A DNA stretch of 64,000 nt from Mesostigma viride (lineage: Eukaryota; Streptophyta; Mesostigmatophyceae; Mesostigmatales; Mesostigmataceae), in contig RPFO01001781.1 of NCBI GenBank assembly GCA_009746045.1, forward strand, positions 1 through 64,000, written 5' to 3'. Shown here piece after piece: positions 33,916 through 43,179 of the stretch; the stretch's first letter is position 1, and the number at the start of each line of letters is the position of its first letter. Under the pieces are notes generated by a model that saw only the letters and a program-made list of their open reading frames with translations, searched no databases and was not told the DNA's origin. Made by a program: the position numbers and the translations under genes.

Positions 33916-34366
33916 AACAGTAGTGACTGTACAGTACTTGGTAACAGGGTTTTCACACTCGGGTTTTTTTCGGTCGAATTGTTTGGACGCTCTGGCGAAA
34001 TTCGGCGGACTTTCGGCCAAAAGTGGTATGCGCCGGAACAGGGCCGTGCACGCGCCGGCCGGGGCTTGACACGCTGTACGGGCTGCGAAAAAATGGCAAG
34101 TTGTTTTCGGCTGTTTCCGTGGGCGGGACAGACAATCATGTTCAGACTTGGGCATGCGAAGGGAATTTCAACCGTCCAGGTGGACGCATCCTATTGGGTC
34201 GGACAAGCGAAAATTACGCTGGTATCGAGCGGAATCAGTTCTAGTAATAGGACCTGTTTTTGTCGGGCCGGTGCGCCTCGTGTGTGAAAACCTGTTGTTA
34301 CGTCAGGGGGGGTGGAAAAAAACAAGAAAATTTACATCATGCTGGACTCGAGTAGATCTCGCGAAA

Positions 34367-34496
34367 ACAAGTAGAGCTTTCCTCACTGGACCCGAGTGCG
34401 GAAAGCAGCCCGAGGCGGCCCGAGTGGTGCGAAAAGCAGACCGAGTGGCGACAAATTGCTTTCCGCACTCGGGTCCAGTGAGGAAAGCGGCTTGTC
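34367..34496. mobile_element. Small foldback element with CACTGGACCCGAGTG arms
   Basis: Perfect 31-bp arms (34376-34406 and 34458-34488) enclose a 51-bp loop, and the outermost ACAAG/CTTGT continues the pairing. It shares arm sequence with the element at 36056-36232. No coding capacity. The flanking 34497-36055 holds several GATTC/GGAATC-containing repeats and A- and C-rich runs, but no gene that I recognise. Confidence 0.7.
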
Positions 34497-35589
34497 CACT
34501 TTTTTAGCCCACGGACCGGAATCTAAGGATATTTGACAGATTTCGGTGATCTAAGAGATAGAATCTTCTCTGTAAGTCTTAGAATTCGCACTAACACAAG
34601 AGAATATCAGTCGCCACTCAAAGAATCGGATCTACCCTGGATCTACTCGGGTTTGGAGCTCCGAAACATGGAAACGTAGTGTTTAGTGCCAGGTGGTTGG
34701 GGCGCAGTGAATCCCAGGTTCTTGGGGCGCGACAGCCGTAGATTTCAGATCTTAATGACGGTTACGCAATCTTGACCTTAGCTTGCACCCTGGCATCTCG
34801 TCGCGGGTCCTCAACGCTTCGCCGCCCTGGGCCTGCCGCTGCGATGGAAGATTCATGACCCAGGGATCCAGGATCTTCCTGAATAACCCACAGTTGTGTA
34901 TCAGCCTGTAGTTTGCGATTCCACGAAGCTGGGCATCTATCCGGTCCATCCGTACCATCACCAGAGAAGGAATCAGATTTGGGCAGATTTGCTGGTGCGG
35001 AAGTTTGGAATCTATTAGGGGTGTACGGCAATCAAGTGAATGCAAGGCTAGAATCCCGTTGCAGCCATCCGTCTACATGAATCCAGGTACGTCTTCTGAC
35101 AGGATTTAGGTATTCCGGTTTCGTAACTCCCCGGGCCCTTGTTAGTTGGTCCACGTCATATTGCCCCGATAAGTACCACCGGTACTCAAATCCGCGGCTC
35201 CATGTATATACGGCCCCCGGCCACTATAGATTCTGCGCGGCCCATGAGCGGCGAATCCCAGGGAGTCCCCGGACGTATAGTAAGTCCCGAGGATACGAAA
35301 GATTCTGCGGTTGACAAGAACCTGGTGGAATCTTTCCGTATCCCGCTCCCGCTCCCGCGCCCATACAGCTGACTGACTGTAGCCGGTGCCCTAAATCCCC
35401 GGGTACATTCAAGTGTATGAAGCCAAGTGTTGTAACGGAAGATTCCGCCGTTAACCAGAGGGAATCGTTCCCGCTCCCGTGTGGGAACACCACCACCACA
35501 ACAATAGATTCCGTCGTGGATCCTGGCGGACGGAAGATTCCATCAGCGCTCCCAAGAAACTGGGTTGCTTAGCGCCGATCCAACGGTCA

Positions 35590-35735
35590 GAAACGCCCAC
35601 AAAAAAAAAAAGGCGACGCCCAGACGTAAAAAAAAAAACTGAAGCCCAAGAGGGAAAAAAAAAAAACGCCTCATAAAAAGCGCCAAAACAGAGCGCCCGC
35701 TAAACCCGTCGACTGACGTCCCCCCCCCCCCCTAC
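35590..35735 (+). repeat. Poly-A and poly-C rich patch
   Basis: Three A-runs of 11-13 bases lie at about 35600, 35628 and 35656, each followed by a short GC-rich piece, then a C-run near 35719. A likely error-prone region. Confidence 0.75.
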
Positions 35736-36055
35736 GCTAGGCTCGCCCACCCGCCTCCCTCACCTCTCCGCGCCGCTTAAACCTCCTCCGCTTGCCATGG
35801 CCTCGTACTGGGTTTCTGGAGTCGAAATCGGACGGTGGAAAATCTCATCCACGGCTGATAATTAAATGGCGCGCGCCGAGGATAAACATTTCAAGGAAAG
35901 GCTAAACGTCTCAAGGAAACTTTTCGAACTTTAAAAGTGACATCCTACGGCTCGAAACGGCGGGCCGAGATCTAGACGGTTGAAAATGCGCGTGCGACAA
36001 GCAATTTGTTCCCCCCGTGACAATAAACGAAATGGCGCACTGCTTACCACCAAAA

Positions 36056-36232
36056 GTGGACAAGTGTAGCTTGTGTCACTGGACCCGAGTGGGACCAGCG
36101 CTATAGTGGTCACGAGGGCCGACTTGTAGTCATGAGGGCCGCATGGCCCGAGTGGCTACAAGTCGTCCCGAGTGGCCACTAGAGCGCTGCGTCCCACGAG
36201 TGTCCAGTGATACAAGCAGCTTGTCCAACAAG
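36056..36232. mobile_element. Second small foldback element of the CACTGGACCCGAGTG family
   Basis: The termini TGGACAAG and CTTGTCC and the arms (TCACTGGACCCGAGTGGGAC against a degenerate complement) enclose further nested complementary pieces (GACTTGTAG/CTACAAGTC). The arms are less perfect than at 34367-34496, so this copy looks older. Confidence 0.65.
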
Positions 36233-36237
36233 CTTGT

Positions 36238-36313
36238 GGGACAAGTGCGGAACTTGTACCACTGCAGTGGGACAAGTGCGGAACTTGTACCACTGCAGTG
36301 GGACAAGTACGAA
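36238..36313 (+). repeat. 31-bp tandem repeat
   Basis: About 2.4 units of ACAAGTGCGGAACTTGTACC followed by ACTGCAGTGGG start at 36241, 36272 and 36303, directly beside the foldback element. Confidence 0.8.
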
Positions 36314-36697
36314 CTGGTAGATTTGTCCCCGAGATTTGGTCAGAATTGGTCCAAAGCAATTAATTTTTCATTTCTCGCACCATCGTGTCCGTAGATGGAC
36401 ATGAAATAAAGACGTTACGGAAACTACACCCTACACGTGCCCCGACTGCGTCGGGGGTTCAGTTTCCAGGGAGGCGGGGAAGTTGCTTTTGAACCAGATT
36501 GCAGTACCTACCTGTTGTTTGTCCGCGTGAAAAGTTCAGTGATCCGCTTGAATAATAACCGCCTCGCGGAAATAAAAAAGGGAGAATCCACCATCTTCCG
36601 GAGCAGTCCGGAGCCATGATTGAATCTTCAGGCCTTGTTCAGGCTGCCATTTTAGTAGAGATTGTCTCCCGGAACCAGAGTGGGCCAGACAATATAG

Positions 36698-36728
36698 TGT
36701 TACGGCGCGTAACAAACTGTGTTATTAC
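36698..36728 (+). repeat. Element B 5' LTR, proximal 31 bp
   Basis: TGTTACGGCGCGTAAC onward to ATTAC equals the first 31 bp of the 3' LTR at 55480. The LTR resumes at 47442 with the duplicated ATTAC. Confidence 0.9.
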
Positions 36729-37430
36729 AGTTAACGCCAAGCGCATTGGCGTGATCCTGATTCGGCATTTCTCTGCGATTCCAGCGGCACCGGAACGAGT
36801 TCATTCCGACAAGTATCAAGAAAGTTATGGCGTTCCGACTTCCCGGTCGCGCGCGAGCGCGAGCCGGCTGTTCTTCTAAGTCGGACGTGAATATTTGCCG
36901 ACGACATATGGGGTCGACAGTAATTCCTGGGCTGACAGGATTTAGGTGCTGAACCTACGACGGTATTGGATTAATACGTCGTACGCAGGAAATAGGAACC
37001 TTAACCTGTGGTCTGTTGGTACCGCAGGCCTACTAGTCCTGGACTTCTAGGTGCAGATGCAATAATCACTGTGGTGACTGTACTCTGTGGTCACTGTGCC
37101 TGTATGGCAGACCTACTGTATAGGATCTGGGCGCTGTACAGGTTGTGAATACTGTACTGGGAGTGTTAATACTGAGCAGGCCTCTTAGGCTGCTCAGGAC
37201 TAGCAAAGCACAGTGCACAAGTATATAAAGAATAGGCCAGTGCCAATTGGGCATCTCTTGCGAGCCCGCCTCACGTGTGTTGCCTTGACTTGGCAAACGC
37301 TTGTACAAGCCTCAAGTGTGTGAGCGCTGTAACATTATCCAATTTTAACAAAGCTCCGTTTCCAACCATATTCACACATTGCTGCATTGCAACCATATCC
37401 TTCACATTGCGTTTCATAAGAACGTTAACT
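36729..37430 (+). repeat. Copia-N 5' LTR
   Basis: 702 bp, starting AGTTAACGCC and ending CGTTAACT. No TGGTATCAGAGC-like primer site follows; the first internal bases are CAAATTACAAACAG. Confidence 0.92.
37221..37230 (+). promoter_or_regulatory. TATA-like box in Copia-N 5' LTR
   Basis: GTATATAAAG lies about 210 bp before the LTR end, an acceptable core promoter position. It is identical in the 3' LTR (47232-47241) and in the truncated LTR (2851-2860). Confidence 0.55.
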
Positions 37431-37523
37431 CAAATTACAAACAGTCTCAACGGAACGGCCAGGAGGGTCGTTGCTGGTTGCGGTGTGCAGCGTTGACGAC
37501 GCGAGAAGCTCGTCCGGTGGTGA

Positions 37524-38243
37524 ATGGTGCAGGAAGAACAACGGCAGCAGAATTTCCGGTTTCGGCAGTCTGCTGGGGGTTCAATTTCGCCTGAATTGCG
37601 TCGTGTCGTTCGAGATCTATCTTTATTGCTTGCAGATCGTCCACCTGTTAATCGCGGCTTCGTGCAATTCATCGACGACCAGGTCGAGGATTGGGAGCGA
37701 ATTCTGCGGCACGTCCAAACCATCGTCATTCCGGAGCACCGGAGCATCGACGACATCGAGCAAGAGCTTCACGGTTTGGTTGGCATCCAGACGGTGATTA
37801 CAGCATTAACTGAGCGGGTGCGTGCGGAGTTGGCGGCTAGGCGAGGAGAGGCTGCGGAGGCAGCTGGTGCAGTGCGACACGAGTTCGTGCCGGCAGCAGC
37901 GGGTGCAGGTGTACCACGTACTTTCGCAGGCGTAATCGGCGACGAGGGTGTTGCAGCGGGACCAGTTCGACGTGAACGACGCGGAGCGGAGCACTACAGG
38001 CGGCTTGCAGAGGTCGAGGCGGCAGCGGAAGCCATCACCGGAGGACAGCGTGCGGCACGAGTCGGCAGGTTTCCGGAGCGAGCAAAGGTTCCGTTTCAGG
38101 AACTGCCCCAACCCCTTCGCGTTCGTGTGACGCGTTTGGAAGAGTTTGCCCCTCTTGGCTATGATAGTGACCTTGAGGTGGGAGCAGTGGGCGTCGCTGG
38201 GCTAGGCGACGAGGCGCTTGGCGACCACGAGGTGCCAAGATAA
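37524..38243 (+). CDS. Extra 5' ORF of Copia-N, function unknown
   Basis: The ATG at 37524 opens 239 codons between the 5' LTR and gag, ending 300 bp before the gag ATG. The product is charged, with Arg/Glu/Ala-rich stretches that look helical and possibly coiled-coil (ELRRVVRDLSLLLADRP, IDDIEQELHGLVGIQTVI, EHYRRLAEVEAAAEAITGG). I see no zinc knuckle, protease or nucleic-acid-binding motif, and I do not recognise the family. Its place in the element and its uninterrupted frame suggest it is real. It could be an N-terminal gag domain separated by a stop, or an accessory protein. Confidence 0.6.
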   Translation: MVQEEQRQQNFRFRQSAGGSISPELRRVVRDLSLLLADRPPVNRGFVQFIDDQVEDWERILRHVQTIVIPEHRSIDDIEQELHGLVGIQTVITALTERVRAELAARRGEAAEAAGAVRHEFVPAAAGAGVPRTFAGVIGDEGVAAGPVRRERRGAEHYRRLAEVEAAAEAITGGQRAARVGRFPERAKVPFQELPQPLRVRVTRLEEFAPLGYDSDLEVGAVGVAGLGDEALGDHEVPR

Positions 38244-38545
38244 ATCCGCGGGGTGCCAACGACGGGTTGTCACCTGTCTACTATACTAACGGTGACGATT
38301 CTGTCATCGCGGGCCGACAGCGGGTCGACGACGGCGCAGCGGGTAGCAGGGTGCCAGAGCTGATTGTGGTGAGCGACAGCGACAGCGACAGCGACAAGGA
38401 GAACCAGGACGCGCCTGCGGGCGACCGTGGTGGTCTTGACTGAGTGGTAACACTTGGCATTTTCCTTTCTTGTTCAGTAGCTTATATTGCTTTAATTGCT
38501 GCTTGGCCACTTGGCTGGCTGTAGCAGATCTGAACAGAGGCCATC

Positions 38546-39628
38546 ATGAGTGAGGGAGCTATTGACCAACAAGCGCGCCTTATGGGCTTTGCGCGGCGCG
38601 GCGCTGGGATGGATGGACGCGATGGACGCGGTGGACGCGATGGACGCGGTGACGGCCAGGCGCTGGGAGACCAGGCTGCGCTGCCAGATGATCAGAGCCA
38701 AGCATCGCAGGGCGGTCAGAACGCGCCAGCTGCAGATCAAGCGGCACCTAAGCGACCGACCGTGGCTGAGGGGTACACGGTGCTAGGCCAGTTTCAGTCC
38801 ATCAAGGACAATTGGCAGCCCCGGGACGCTGAGAGGATGTTAGAGGACATGAGCTTGTACACGGACATCTACACCGGTGACAAGCTTCGCATCCTGGCGT
38901 CTAGTGCCTACATAAGGCAGTCGGCGAGGCGGCTGTTCAAGTTTGTTCGGGAGCGACACACGGCGGGAGACACCTGGGCGGCGTTTATGACGCGACTCAG
39001 GGTGTTCCTGAGTGACAAGAGGACCATAGATGGGTCTCACCTGAAGCAAGAGTACCTGGACTACAAGCCCATCAAGGGGCAGCTAGTGGTCCACGCCTTT
39101 GAAGACTTCGTCAAGCTGAGGGAGGACGCCATGGCCAAGGGATTCTTCGTTGCAGATCGGATGGCCATGGGCGACTTTCTCAAGTCGCTGCAGCTGGATC
39201 CGGTCACCATGGATAATGTGACCATCCACATGCGACAGGTCCATGGCTGGGCAGCCATGACGGACCAGTTGTATGAGTGTTTCAGCGGCAAATACGTAGG
39301 TGGTAAGCGCCCACGTCAAGGGGACGAGGAGGCCGCTGAACCTGCGGTTAAGTCCATGAGGGGATCGGGCCACGGGGCCCAGCGTCCTCGAGAGGGCCTG
39401 AGGCCTCTTCAAGGGGTCGAGGAAGGTCCAGGAGGGGGCGTGACAGAAGGGCTGGACGGGGGACACCGCCGAAGTCGGGGCATCCACAGTCCCAGTTTGA
39501 CTTCAAGAGGGTGGGTGGTCCTCCCAAGGCTGGGCCCAGCAGTGGGACCTCACGGGACATCAGTCAGGTGGAATGTTATTTCTGCCAAGGGAAGGGTCAC
39601 TTCAGGAATGAGTGTCCCTCGTACCTGA
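38546..39628 (+). CDS. Copia-N gag (3' end out of frame)
   Basis: The ATG at 38546 follows an Asp/Ser-repeat stretch encoded near 38370. The product starts with a Gly/Asp/Arg-rich segment (DGRDGRGGRDGRG), then a helical core from about residue 75 to 260 (YTVLGQFQSIKDNWQPRDAE, IRQSARRLFKFVRERH, MAMGDFLKSLQLDPV) consistent with a copia-type capsid. The zinc knuckle that should follow is in another frame (39565-39606), so the last part of this frame, after roughly residue 300, is probably shifted. The G-run near 39455 is a likely site of the indel. Confidence 0.72.
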   Translation: MSEGAIDQQARLMGFARRGAGMDGRDGRGGRDGRGDGQALGDQAALPDDQSQASQGGQNAPAADQAAPKRPTVAEGYTVLGQFQSIKDNWQPRDAERMLEDMSLYTDIYTGDKLRILASSAYIRQSARRLFKFVRERHTAGDTWAAFMTRLRVFLSDKRTIDGSHLKQEYLDYKPIKGQLVVHAFEDFVKLREDAMAKGFFVADRMAMGDFLKSLQLDPVTMDNVTIHMRQVHGWAAMTDQLYECFSGKYVGGKRPRQGDEEAAEPAVKSMRGSGHGAQRPREGLRPLQGVEEGPGGGVTEGLDGGHRRSRGIHSPSLTSRGWVVLPRLGPAVGPHGTSVRWNVISAKGRVTSGMSVPRT

Positions 39629-39780
39629 GGCAGGAAGGTCAGAGCAAGCCAGCTCAGGGGGCAGCAAGGACAAGGCTGGTCCATCCCAGGATAAGGGCAA
39701 GGGCAAAGCTGCTGATCATTGACTTAAGCCTGCACACATCCCTGTACCCTGGAGGGTGCCCCCAGGGGTGTGTAATGTAG
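39511..39780 (+). pseudogene. Copia-N gag zinc knuckle, frameshifted
   Basis: This frame carries a perfect nucleocapsid CCHC box, CYFCQGKGHFRNEC (CX2CX4HX4C), preceded by Pro/Gly/Ser-rich sequence and open upstream past 39440. It is the C-terminus of gag, which binds RNA during packaging, read in a different frame from the capsid part. Confidence 0.75.
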
Positions 39781-40543
39781 CTGCTAGTGACGGCAGTGAG
39801 GGGCAGCCCCATGCTCTAGTGACAGAGCCTATTGGACACGATGGGGCAAGCTTGGTTACCACAGAGAGTATGCCAGCTGTAGCTGCAGTGGTTACTCGCC
39901 AACGTGCCCGCCATGGCGGTGCTGAGCCTGAGGTAGGACCTGGTGATGTGGACCCAGGTGGATCTCAGAAGCATTCTGACCGTGCAGGACTGGCACAGGA
40001 TGGTCAGGATGAGGATAGGGCTGGAGACAGTCTGACAGGCACGACCCTGGTGCCTCCTGTACATAAGGGATCTGTACATACCTTGAGTGCTAATAATGAC
40101 AATAAAAGATTTTCTCTCTTGTATGACATTGCCTCAAGGTTGCATACCATGTTTGGCCATGCAGCTCAGTCTTTGCAAGTTGCTAGACGGCTGGGAGAAG
40201 TGAGTTGTACTCCATCTGCCAACAGGTTGCTCAAGCTTGCAAGTGCAGGCTAGTTGCTAGAAAGCCCAAGCAGTCTCATGCCAGGACTCCTATTTTGCAG
40301 CCAGGCCATGTGCAGGTAGATATTCAGAGAATCAGGGGTTTGAAGCTGCTGGTGGCAGTGGACAGATATACCAAGTACAAGACCCTAGAGATCCTGCCTG
40401 ACATGGAGAAGCCTACATTAATTGCTGCTCTGAAGTTGACAAGGAGCAGGTACCCTGGGTTGGAGTTGTTGCAGTGTGACATTCAGTTTGAGTGCTGTGA
40501 GAATGTTAAAGGCATGTGTGATTATTATGGGGACTTAAATTAA
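39756..40543 (+). pseudogene. Copia-N integrase N-terminal half, broken
   Basis: Two overlapping frames (39756-40253, then 40205-40543) encode an acidic linker, a degenerate zinc-finger segment (HTMFGH in the first frame; ICQQVAQACKC in the second) and the start of a copia integrase core: VQVDIQRI with the first catalytic Asp, LLVAVDRYTKYKTLEIL, and LLQCDIQFE with the second Asp. The Glu-bearing part is on the far side of the 2.66-kb insertion, at 43249. The frame ends within a few codons of entering the inserted repeat. No protease DSG motif is visible between gag and integrase. Confidence 0.7.
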
Positions 40544-41017
40544 TAATTTGTAGGTGGTGAATCATTGCCGACTTAAGCGTCAGGAGCCAGGAAATTTTTT
40601 TATTACGTCCATGTGGTGTGGCTTTCCATGGCTACCTCAAGGTAGCGTGTACATTGGTAATTATGGTAGGTGAGTGGTGGCGGCGGCCCGGCCTGGTATG
40701 CGCATGGGCCGACAATGGGTCGATAACGACAGCTGGTATGTTGGAACATGGTGCATGCGCATGCATGACTCGGTACGGCATGGTATGACATGCACATGAC
40801 ACAATACTATAATCTGGTGAAGATAGTGACCAATGGTCCTAGTGCCATTGTACAACTTGGCACATAGTCATAGTGTCCGTTCACGTAGGACAAATCCCAC
40901 TTAGGTACTACTATCCGAGCATATCTATTTGTTAATTAGGGCTCGAATACAGTTGCCCGTATTATAGATTTCTGCACGGTCAGCATAATGGGCATATTCA
41001 AGACAGGATTCTTGACA
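40515..41017 (+). repeat. 0.5-kb direct repeat, copy 1
   Basis: Near-identical to 42681-43179. It contains GCATGCGCATGCATG and two AT-rich stretches. No coding frame. Confidence 0.9.
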
Positions 41018-42680
41018 CCCTCCTTGCACATGATGCTGTCTATAAATACAAACGCTAGATCCTGGGCGAGGGTAGTCGGGTACCTAAGTGGATTCCCTCC
41101 TTACACGACACCCTGGTCTTGATATAAAACAGCAAGAAAAATGAAGGCAAGGTTGTGTAGCCCCATATTGTCACATGGAGTGCGCCACACGAGGGTGGAG
41201 CCAAACTGGAAACAGGCTCTTAAACTGTAAAGACTGGTTGCTCAGTGTTGAGTCTGGATGCAGACTGTAGCCGGTACTGGTTGATGCCAGGGTTGCAGCT
41301 GGAAACGTTGGGTACTGGTAGCTGCTGGTAAACCGGTGACGTCAGCTGTTGTGTGTGCACACACGATCTATGCTGTGTGTGGGTACAGTGTCTTGTGTGG
41401 TGCTCAGGTAGTGCTACTTTGACTTGTTTGCCAACAGGTTTTGATGCAACTTACTGCAACTACTACAAGGTGAACTGTGACGTGAGGATGTAGAGCTGGT
41501 TGCTGGACTGCTACTTGCTAGCTAGACAAGTGCGTGCAGCTGACTGCAGCTACTATCTACTCTACGCCTGTGGTGGAGAGTCATGCATGTGCTGCTGGGT
41601 GCTACTACTTCTCCTTGCTGGCTAGGCAAGTGTGGGTAGCTGCCTGCATGGACTATGCAGTGTACTCTGTTCCTGCTGGTGTTGCCTGCTGTGCTTGTTG
41701 ATGCCAGTGTGATGGTGCTGATGGGACTGTGCTGTTACTGCTGCTTACATTATGGGGCAACTGGTTGCTAGTGGGTGTCTAGTGCTGGCACGTGATAATG
41801 CAACTAGCTGTTACTGCTGCTAGTGGTGCCTGCAACTAGTTAAATGTGGCTGAATTATAAAACTGCAACTAGTGCTGAAAACAACGTGGGGGTTAGTGAG
41901 CACCCTCCTTAGTGTGGTGTGCAGCTGTGTCAGCAGGCTGGCCTTGAGAGCAGGACCCAGGGAATGTTCCCTTTTTTCTTGGAAACTTGGAGCATGGCAG
42001 GCTCTGGGCTCTTGAAGTGATGACCGTTTAAAAAGAATTCCGGTTTAAAAGAATGCGCCCAAAAGAATGTTGATGCCACGCGAAATGGTGCCGGTACAGA
42101 AAGAAAGACCGGTTCTCATGAAAAATTCTTGAGGTAAACAGCTCCGCCGATTTCTCGTCGATGCTCACAGCTCGCGCGGCTCAGTGGGAGCCCGTCAGTG
42201 ACCCCGCGCCGATTGAACGCACTGCACTCGGCCAAAAATGTGCTGCCAGGTAAAAAATCACTGGCGCTGCCTGGAACCAGAGCCGGCACCTTTTGAGTGC
42301 CAGGCTTCAGTGCCGACGTCCCCATCACCGAAATGTTGGCGTTTGATCAGTTTCGGGCATATATAAGTATAAAAGCGTAGATCTGGCCTGCGCACCGGAG
42401 CTTGGGAAATTCTTGACGGATTTTAGCAACGGTAGGTGTCACCCCGAATATTTGGTGTTACCACACATTGAAGTAAGTCGATTGAAAACCTTGAATTTCA
42501 CGGTAGCATCTGCGCCATAATCATGGTCGTATCAAGTACAAGAATTCGACCAAGCTGCTCCGTATATGAAAATATAAACTATGATCAAGGCGCTCAATAA
42601 AATGTGAGCTGCCGCTTAGAGGTTGGTTAATTCCGTTGAAAGATCTTGCCCCGGACCTCCGATGCCATGTTAAAAGGGCA

Positions 42681-43179
42681 TGTGTGATTATTATGGGGAC
42701 TTAAATTAATAATTTGTAGGTGGTGAATCATTGCCGACTTAAGCGTCAGGAGCCAGGAAATTTTTTTATTACGTCCATGTGGTGTGGCTTTCCATGGCTA
42801 CCTCAAGGTAGCGTGTACATTGGTAATTATGGTAGGTGAGTGGTGGCGGCGGCCCTGGTATGCGCATGGGCCGACAATGGGTCGATAACGACAGCTGGTA
42901 TGTTGGAACATGGTGCATGCGCATGCATGACTCGGTACGGCATGGTATGACATGCACATGACACAATACTATAATCTGGTGAAGATAGTGACCAATGGTC
43001 CTAGTGCCATTGTACAACTTGGCACATAGTCATAGTGTCCGTTCACGTAGGACAAATCCCACTTAGGTACTACTATCCGAGCATATCTATTTGTTAATTA
43101 GGGCTCGAATACAGTTGCCCGTATTATAGATTTCTGCACGGTCAGCATAATGGGCATATTCAAGACAGGATTCTTGACA
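42681..43179 (+). repeat. 0.5-kb direct repeat, copy 2
   Basis: It runs directly into the reopened integrase frame; the first residues of the 947-codon ORF (MGIFKTGFLT) are encoded inside it. Confidence 0.9.

Larger units (their letters stand above)
40515..43179 (+). mobile_element. 2.66-kb block with 0.5-kb direct repeats splitting the integrase
   Basis: A 503-bp sequence (40515-41017) recurs at 42681-43179 with a 4-bp deletion (near 40685), separated by 1.66 kb with no gene that I recognise. The repeat starts TGTGTGATT and ends TTCTTGACA, and AAAAGGG precedes the second copy, so it resembles a small LTR element without coding capacity. However, no target duplication flanks it. The repeat edges also look like integrase sequence (CDYYG on the left, GIFKTGFL on the right), which fits a tandem duplication of an already interrupted integrase with filler at the junction. 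Confidence 0.6.

Noticed and set aside
36616..36879. 87-codon plus-strand frame
   Set aside because: It crosses the junction between flanking DNA, the element B LTR and the Copia-N LTR, so it is a chance frame.
40515..43179. Definite TRIM-type LTR retrotransposon
   Set aside because: LTR-like ends are present, but there is no target duplication and the repeat edges look like integrase sequence. Reported as ambiguous.
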